Below are positions 6,039-9,901 of a DNA stretch of 9,901 nucleotides, one piece after another. The position numbers and the translations under genes were made by a program. The notes under the pieces were generated by a model that saw only the letters and a list, made by a program, of their open reading frames with translations, was not told where the DNA came from and did no database searches. The stretch lies in the NCBI GenBank assembly GCA_946539625.1, contig CAMNHT010000031.1, positions 1 to 9,901 of the forward strand. The letters are read 5' to 3'. This stretch comes from an uncultured Clostridia bacterium. GTDB lineage: Bacteria; Bacillota_A; Clostridia; Christensenellales; CAG-138. Numbering within the stretch: position 1 is the first letter of the stretch; every line of letters begins with the position of its first letter.

Positions 6039-6566
6039 ATGTTTTGCAGCAACTGCGGAAAACAATTGCCGGACGGCGCAAAGTTCTGCGCCGAATGCGG
6101 ACAGCCGATCAGGATACCGGAAAAATCACCCATAAAGGAGCCGGAGCCTGTACCGGAGCAGCCGGTCATAGAGCCCGCGCCGAGGCAGGAAGAATCGAAA
6201 CAGAGCTTCAGAGCGCCGGTCGCCGCAGCGGCGCCGGTGGACGAGCCTGCGTTTGAACCGGAACCGGAGCCCGTCGTTCCGGAGGAGAATCGACCGCTCG
6301 GTCCCTGGGCGTATTTCGGATACGGTCTGCTTTTCTCGATCCCGGTCATCGGGTTCATTCTGCTGATCGTCCTTTCCTTTGCGGGTAAAAACGTCAACCG
6401 CAAGAACTTTGCGCGTTCGTACTGGTGTTGGGCGCTTCTCGTGATCGCGCTGATCCTGATCGCGGTGGTCATCCTCGTGACGGGCGTGCTGCGCGGTGTG
6501 ACGGACGGCATTGCCGCATGGCTCAGCTCGATCGGACTTACCTGGCTTGCAGGATTTTTCGGTTGA
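6039..6566 (+). CDS. Zinc-ribbon membrane protein with two predicted transmembrane helices
   Basis: The 175-residue protein opens with a zinc ribbon, MFCSNCGKQLPDGAKFCAEC, with ligands Cys3, Cys6, Cys17 and Cys20 in two CxxC pairs. Residues about 25-88 are a Pro/Glu-rich flexible linker. Two hydrophobic segments follow, about 91-114 (YFGYGLLFSIPVIGFILLIV) and 129-149, separated by the basic loop GKNVNRKNFARSY, then a short C-terminal amphipathic stretch. This arrangement is common in Clostridia but its function is unknown; the ribbon probably faces the cytoplasm. I place the start at 6039 because AGGAGGT lies 8 bases upstream and the protein then begins directly with the zinc ribbon. In-frame ATGs at 5928 and 6003 lack ribosome binding sites, and 5928 is upstream of the promoter. 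It stands alone between a consensus promoter and a strong terminator. Confidence 0.88.
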   Translation: MFCSNCGKQLPDGAKFCAECGQPIRIPEKSPIKEPEPVPEQPVIEPAPRQEESKQSFRAPVAAAAPVDEPAFEPEPEPVVPEENRPLGPWAYFGYGLLFSIPVIGFILLIVLSFAGKNVNRKNFARSYWCWALLVIALILIAVVILVTGVLRGVTDGIAAWLSSIGLTWLAGFFG

Positions 6567-6581
6567 TCGGAACGAACTTCG

Positions 6582-6607
6582 GGACGGCTTTGCGCCGTCC
6601 TTTTTTT
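6582..6607 (+). terminator. Intrinsic terminator of the zinc-ribbon gene
   Basis: The stem GGACGGC (6582-6588) pairs perfectly with GCCGTCC (6594-6600) around a TTTGC loop and is followed by seven T residues (6601-6607). It lies 15 bases after the stop. The same hairpin sequence recurs after the next gene at 9136-9159. Confidence 0.93.
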
Positions 6608-6659
6608 CTGCGCCGGCGTGAGCAAATGGGCGATGTATAGCATGTTTGCGCCGTAACAC

Positions 6660-6689
6660 TTTACAGAGCGATAAAACCTGTGATATACT
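6660..6689 (+). promoter_or_regulatory. Extended -10 promoter for the PIG-L/glycosidase gene
   Basis: A -35 box TTTACA (6660-6665, 5 of 6) and a -10 box TATACT (6684-6689, 5 of 6) are 18 bases apart. TG at 6681-6682 gives the TGn extended -10 motif. The start codon is 37 bases downstream of the -10 box, with GGAGGT at 6718-6723 as ribosome binding site. Confidence 0.75.
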
Positions 6690-6726
6690 GACTGACAATG
6701 ATTGATAATCCGATCACGGAGGTCGT

Positions 6727-9120
6727 ATGAAGAAAATTGCATGTCTGCTTGCTGTCATCCTTGCGCTCACATTCACGCCGGACGGAACACCCTTTCATGC
6801 TGTGAGCGAAACGGAAACGGCGCAACGGCTGACAGCGACTGTCACCATGCCGAACGGTCGGGAAGCGGAAGCATTTCTGCTGACGGACGATTGCGCGGCA
6901 ACGCATGTGATCTTCCGGAACGACAGCACGGTTCGCTTCGATTTTTCGGAGGAAGCGGCAAATCTCGTGACCGTCTTTATGAAGCTGCCGAGCGATGTAA
7001 AGCTGACCTGCTATCACGGTGAAACGATGCTGTCGGAAAGCGATCTTGTCGTTCCGTTCTTATCGACCGTGACGGAGCTTCCCGCGGGAACAACCGCTGT
7101 GGAGCTCAATCTGAATGATTCGCAAACGGGAAAGGTTTGCCTTTCCGACGTCTATGCATACACGACTGGCGCGCTTCCTGCGACCGAATATCAATGGCAG
7201 CAGGCGGAACATCCGGATGTACTGCTTATCGTCGCTTTTCCGGGCGATGAATTCCGGTTCTTCGGCGGGCTGTTGCCGAAGCTGATCAGCGACGGCGCAA
7301 ATGTTGCCGTTCTCTACTGTGAAGACATGAGCCGCGCACGCCTTGAGGAGAGCTTCCGCGCGCTCTGGTCGCTGGGGCTTCGAACGTATCCCATTCGGAT
7401 CGGCATTGATACCGATCTTGCCGTACCCAGGATCAAGGCATACTACAGTCTTGACGGTTCGGAGTTTCGCAATGCATTGAGAAAAACCGAGATCGAACAG
7501 GAATTGGAAAAGCGCATCACGGCGCTTCAGCCGACGGTCGTGATCGTCCCGCCGGACGGTGAGGACAGTGCCGTGGAAGCGCGTGTCGTGTCGGAGTTCG
7601 TGCAGGAAGTTCTGTCGAAGCATCCGGAATCGTTTCAAAAGCTGTACGCAGCCGGACCGGGCGACGAAACGCTTACGGTCGGGGACGAGCCGTTGATCGC
7701 GTATGGCGGACAGAGCGGAGCTGTACTCGCGCAGCAGGCGCTTGACAGCATGCATTCCGTGGATTACTGGGAGTACCGGGTCCGGACAGAAGGCACCTAC
7801 CATCTTGTTCAGTCGCAGGTCGGACCGGACGGACCGGACGCTTCGCTTTTCACAAACGCATCCGTCGAGCTGTTTCCGCCGGTAACGCCGACGCCGACAC
7901 CGACCGAACCTCCCACCGACACGCCGGAACCGACGCCGACGCAGGAACCGACTGCGGTTCCGACCGATATGCCGACCGATACGCAGGAACCGACGTCGAC
8001 GCCCATGCAGCAGAAGCGCGGCTGGCTTTCCTGCGCGGGAAAAGAGATCACGCCCGCGCCGACCGTCGTTCCGACCCCAGAGCATACACCGGAACCCACG
8101 TCGGAGGATGTCGAGGTACTGATTCCGACGGAAACGCCGGAACCCACGCCGGAGCCTACAGAGGAACCGACGCCGGAGCCGACGCCGGAACCCACGCCCG
8201 CAGCGGTGGGCGACAAGTTTGCCGATCATTTCCTTGCGGAGGGCGAGGCGGAGCAGTTTACAATGGACGAGGAAAACGGACATTGGACCTTCCGCGATCA
8301 GTCGATTGATATTGACGTCCGTCGTGAGAGGTTCGGCACGGTGGATGAAGTGGGCAGGGATCAGCTGCAGGAGGTTTTTATTGCGCATGTATGGATGCGG
8401 AAAAACCAGGTTCGTTCCGGATTCGGCAACGAATCGCGCGACGGCGCAACGCCGGGCAAGCTGTACGGCATAGCACGCAGAAACGGCGCTGTGCTGGCGA
8501 TCACCGGCGACAATATGTTCAACTATGATGAAGCATGGACGCTGAAGAGCACGTCGATCCGCGACGGCTACGTCTATTACGACAAGTCCGGCGCCGCCGT
8601 CATGGCGTGGAACGACAGAACTCTGTCCTTCGATCTGTTTGAAAAGAACTCGTTTACGGGAAATGATCTCATTGAGCGCGGATACCGCGACGTCTTCTGC
8701 TTCGGACCGATCCTGATGAAGGACGGCGAGATCATTCCCGGTCTGAACAACTATCCGGGGGCGTCTGCGGATTATTACCGTCCCCGCGTCGGCGTCGGGC
8801 AGGTCGAACCGGGACATTTCGTGATCATCGTTGCGGACGGAAACAACCACGGGAGAGCGAACGGTCTTAAACTGGGTGATTTTGCCGAGCTGTTCGGGAA
8901 CGAAGACTGTGAAACGGCATATAATCTTGACGGCGGTATGTCTGCGGATATCGTATTCATGGGCGTGCATCTGAGAATACGGAACGAAATACGAAATCTG
9001 CCTGACTGTCTGCTGTTCGGGCATACGGATTTGCTGCCGAAGGAGAGCGATCCGGGACCGGAATTCTATGAGGTCGGCATCGACGAGAACGGGAACGCTG
9101 TTTTCGTACCGAAGAAGTAA
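6727..9120 (+). CDS. Secreted fusion: degenerate PIG-L deacetylase-like domain, Pro/Thr/Glu linker, phosphodiester glycosidase (NAGPA) domain
   Basis: This 797-residue protein starts with a signal peptide (MKKIACLLAVILALTF, cleavage probably near residue 25-30). Residues about 32-150 look beta-rich and are of unknown type. Residues about 163-380 resemble the PIG-L/LmbE fold, with FGGLLPKL (179-186) and LWSLGLRTYPI (213-223) as family-like segments. The hallmark AHPDDE is AFPGDE at 170-175, so a zinc-ligand His and the catalytic Asp are missing, and the later His-rich motif reads GEDSAVEAR at 278-286. Deacetylase activity is therefore unlikely. Residues 385-491 are a Pro/Thr/Glu linker. Residues about 495-775 match phosphodiester glycosidases (PF09992): ITGDNMF (592-598), PRVGVGQ (686-692), IIVADGNN (700-707) and YNLDGGMSAD (732-741). 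The likely role is at the cell surface, cleaving or binding sugar-phosphate glycans; the substrate is unknown. It has its own promoter and terminator. Confidence 0.85.
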   Translation: MKKIACLLAVILALTFTPDGTPFHAVSETETAQRLTATVTMPNGREAEAFLLTDDCAATHVIFRNDSTVRFDFSEEAANLVTVFMKLPSDVKLTCYHGETMLSESDLVVPFLSTVTELPAGTTAVELNLNDSQTGKVCLSDVYAYTTGALPATEYQWQQAEHPDVLLIVAFPGDEFRFFGGLLPKLISDGANVAVLYCEDMSRARLEESFRALWSLGLRTYPIRIGIDTDLAVPRIKAYYSLDGSEFRNALRKTEIEQELEKRITALQPTVVIVPPDGEDSAVEARVVSEFVQEVLSKHPESFQKLYAAGPGDETLTVGDEPLIAYGGQSGAVLAQQALDSMHSVDYWEYRVRTEGTYHLVQSQVGPDGPDASLFTNASVELFPPVTPTPTPTEPPTDTPEPTPTQEPTAVPTDMPTDTQEPTSTPMQQKRGWLSCAGKEITPAPTVVPTPEHTPEPTSEDVEVLIPTETPEPTPEPTEEPTPEPTPEPTPAAVGDKFADHFLAEGEAEQFTMDEENGHWTFRDQSIDIDVRRERFGTVDEVGRDQLQEVFIAHVWMRKNQVRSGFGNESRDGATPGKLYGIARRNGAVLAITGDNMFNYDEAWTLKSTSIRDGYVYYDKSGAAVMAWNDRTLSFDLFEKNSFTGNDLIERGYRDVFCFGPILMKDGEIIPGLNNYPGASADYYRPRVGVGQVEPGHFVIIVADGNNHGRANGLKLGDFAELFGNEDCETAYNLDGGMSADIVFMGVHLRIRNEIRNLPDCLLFGHTDLLPKESDPGPEFYEVGIDENGNAVFVPKK
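7879..8199 (+). repeat. Pro/Thr/Glu-rich repetitive linker coding region
   Basis: This stretch encodes residues 385-491 of the fusion protein and is built largely of PTP, PEPT and EPTP units with near-repeats of CCGGAACCGACG-type DNA. A non-repetitive island, QQKRGWLSCAGKE, interrupts it at residues 428-440. Such linkers usually span the cell wall or separate domains. The DNA repeats could expand or contract by slippage in multiples of three codons or so. Confidence 0.85.
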
Positions 9121-9135
9121 GGAGCTGTAAACACG

Positions 9136-9159
9136 GGACGGCTTTGCGCCGTCCTTTTT
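9136..9159 (+). terminator. Intrinsic terminator of the PIG-L/glycosidase gene
   Basis: The stem GGACGGC (9136-9142) pairs with GCCGTCC (9148-9154) around a TTTGC loop, followed by five T residues. It lies 15 bases after the stop. Stem, loop and the two preceding bases (CG) are identical to the terminator at 6582-6607. Confidence 0.9.
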
Positions 9160-9164
9160 CATGC

Positions 9165-9193
9165 TTGCGCAATGCAGACGGAAATGGTACAAT
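9165..9193 (+). promoter_or_regulatory. Extended -10 promoter for yjbQ-pepT
   Basis: The -10 box TACAAT (9188-9193, 5 of 6) is preceded by TG at 9185-9186 in the TGn extended position. A weak -35 box TTGCGC (9165-9170, 3 of 6) lies 17 bases upstream. It starts 5 bases after the T-run of the preceding terminator and ends 26 bases before the yjbQ start. Confidence 0.6.
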
Positions 9194-9219
9194 AGAGCAA
9201 AGGAAAGGGAGGCGGATCC

Positions 9220-9621
9220 ATGCTTTACGAATACCGTTTGGAGACCCCGAAGGAGGGCTTTATCGACATTACGAACGAGGTGCGCGACGCATGCCGACAG
9301 AGCGGCGTGTTCGACGGAATGCTGACCGTATACTGTCCGCACACCACCGCGGGCGTGACGATCAACGAAAACACCGACCCGAACGTGAAGAACGACCTGT
9401 TGCTTGCGCTGAACAAGACCTATCCGGACCGTGCGGAGTTCCGTCACGCGGAGGGCAACAGCGCCGCGCATCTGAAGGCCAGCGTCATCGGCAGCAGCGT
9501 CACGATTATGATCGACGACGGCGAGCCGGTGCTGGGGACCTGGCAGGCGGTGTATTTTGCGGAGTTTGACGGTCCGCGTTCGAGGAGATTTACCGTCAAG
9601 GTCATGGGCAGCAGAGGATAA
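9220..9621 (+). CDS. yjbQ: YjbQ family protein (UPF0047)
   Basis: The 133-residue protein has the normal length and the full motif set of the YjbQ/UPF0047 family. CPHTTAGVTINENTDP at 39-54 contains the conserved His41, Thr42 and Thr43. HAEGNSAAHLKASVIGSS at 76-93 contains the HxxGNxxAH signature with His76 and His84. Then come EPVLGTWQAVYFAEFDGPR and a C-terminal strand. Some members have weak thiamine-phosphate synthase activity in vitro or complementation tests, but the physiological role is not settled, so I keep the family name. It is a small cytoplasmic protein that forms trimers in known structures. GGGAGG at 9207-9212 serves the ATG. It is followed 18 bases later by pepT, probably in the same transcript; no functional link between the two is obvious. 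Confidence 0.95.
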   Translation: MLYEYRLETPKEGFIDITNEVRDACRQSGVFDGMLTVYCPHTTAGVTINENTDPNVKNDLLLALNKTYPDRAEFRHAEGNSAAHLKASVIGSSVTIMIDDGEPVLGTWQAVYFAEFDGPRSRRFTVKVMGSRG

Positions 9622-9639
9622 AACCGAAAGGAGCAGGAT

Positions 9640-9901
9640 ATGAAAGCATACGAACGGTTACTGAAATACGTCGTCGTACACACCACGAGCGACGAGGAGA
9701 GCACAACGGTCCCGACCACGGCACGGCAGTTCGACCTTGCGAACATGCTGGTGAACGAACTCAAAACGATCGGCATTACGGACGCCGCGGTCGACGAAAT
9801 GTGCTACGTGTACGGCACGCTCCCCGCAACGCCGGGGTATGAAAACGCGGCAAAGCTCGGCTTTATCGCGCATATGGACACCGCGCCGGACTTTTCGGGC
9901 G
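9640..9901 (+). CDS. pepT: Peptidase T, N-terminal part (partial)
   Basis: The open frame runs from an ATG to the right edge, giving 87 residues of a protein normally about 400-410 long. It starts MKAYERLLKYVVVHTTSDEE. The STTVPTTARQFDLANMLVNE segment (about 21-40) and the GFIAHMDTAPDFSG end both match peptidase T (M20B metallopeptidase) closely; the His in HMDT is the first zinc ligand. Peptidase T removes the N-terminal residue from tripeptides in the cytoplasm. AAGGAG lies 6 bases upstream of the start codon. The gap to yjbQ is 18 bases without a terminator, so the two are likely co-transcribed. Confidence 0.93.
   Translation, partial: MKAYERLLKYVVVHTTSDEESTTVPTTARQFDLANMLVNELKTIGITDAAVDEMCYVYGTLPATPGYENAAKLGFIAHMDTAPDFSG

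Noticed and set aside
6071..6083. GGACGGCGCAAAG inside the zinc-ribbon gene, the reverse complement of half of the repeated terminator
   Set aside because: It encodes conserved zinc-ribbon residues (PDGAKF) and has no partner arm or T-run, so it is most likely coincidence.
5864..6742. A 292-codon minus-strand open frame antisense to the zinc-ribbon gene
   Set aside because: It covers the divergent promoters, a terminator and the zinc-ribbon gene; its Ser/Gly/Thr-rich translation mirrors the Pro/Glu linker and shows no family match.
7879..8199. Repetitive DNA that might be taken for a CRISPR-like or tandem-repeat array
   Set aside because: The repeats are degenerate, without uniform spacers, and stay in frame as a Pro/Thr/Glu protein linker.
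7060..9471. An 803-codon open frame on the minus strand antisense to the PIG-L/glycosidase gene and part of yjbQ
   Set aside because: It is a shadow frame: it translates to low-complexity Arg-rich sequence opposite the Pro/Thr/Glu repeats, has no recognisable domain, and overlaps two genes whose conserved motifs are clear.

Overview
The window looks like a stretch of chromosome from a moderately GC-rich Bacillota bacterium, most likely a gut-type Clostridia lineage. The reasons are strong AGGAGG-type ribosome binding sites, sigma-A-like promoters, a FakA/DegV fatty-acid kinase pair, a zinc-ribbon membrane protein, and secreted proteins with Pro/Thr/Glu-rich linkers. This placement is inference; there is no rRNA or marker gene to fix the taxon. 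No tRNA, rRNA, CRISPR array, insertion sequence or phage gene was seen, and no gap between genes exceeds 300 bases.

Layout: everything left of about 5,800 is on the minus strand and everything right of about 6,040 is on the plus strand, so positions 5,797-6,038 form a divergent control region. Reading leftward, a five-gene minus-strand cluster runs: small XRE/Cro-type regulator, FakA-like fatty acid kinase (DAK2 domain), DegV/FakB-like fatty-acid-binding protein, YghO-like GNAT protein, and a lipoprotein esterase of the alpha/beta-hydrolase (esterase D/CE1-like) family. The first four are separated by only 4-15 bases; the esterase follows after 66 bases that contain a strong hairpin. A probable terminator follows the esterase. 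Further left is a separate transcription unit with its own promoter: an Lrp/AsnC regulator, then the first codons of an alanine dehydrogenase/transhydrogenase-alpha family gene that runs off the left edge.

Reading rightward: a zinc-ribbon two-helix membrane protein driven by an exact-consensus TTGACA-17-TATAAT promoter; a 797-residue secreted protein joining a degenerate PIG-L deacetylase-like domain to a phosphodiester glycosidase (NAGPA) domain through a Pro/Thr/Glu linker; a YjbQ-family protein; and the start of peptidase T, cut by the right edge. The first two plus-strand genes each end in the same short intrinsic terminator.

How the parts may work together: FakA and its DegV partner would phosphorylate exogenous fatty acids for membrane lipid synthesis, and the XRE gene in front is a candidate local regulator. 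The divergent region has dense dyad symmetry: a 24-bp inverted repeat (10-bp arms), a 12-bp palindrome inside the XRE promoter spacer, a 9-bp copy of the repeat arm over the XRE start codon, and a leader hairpin. The most unusual items are this control region and the apparently catalytically dead PIG-L domain fused to a glycosidase. Nothing here proves a wholly new system.
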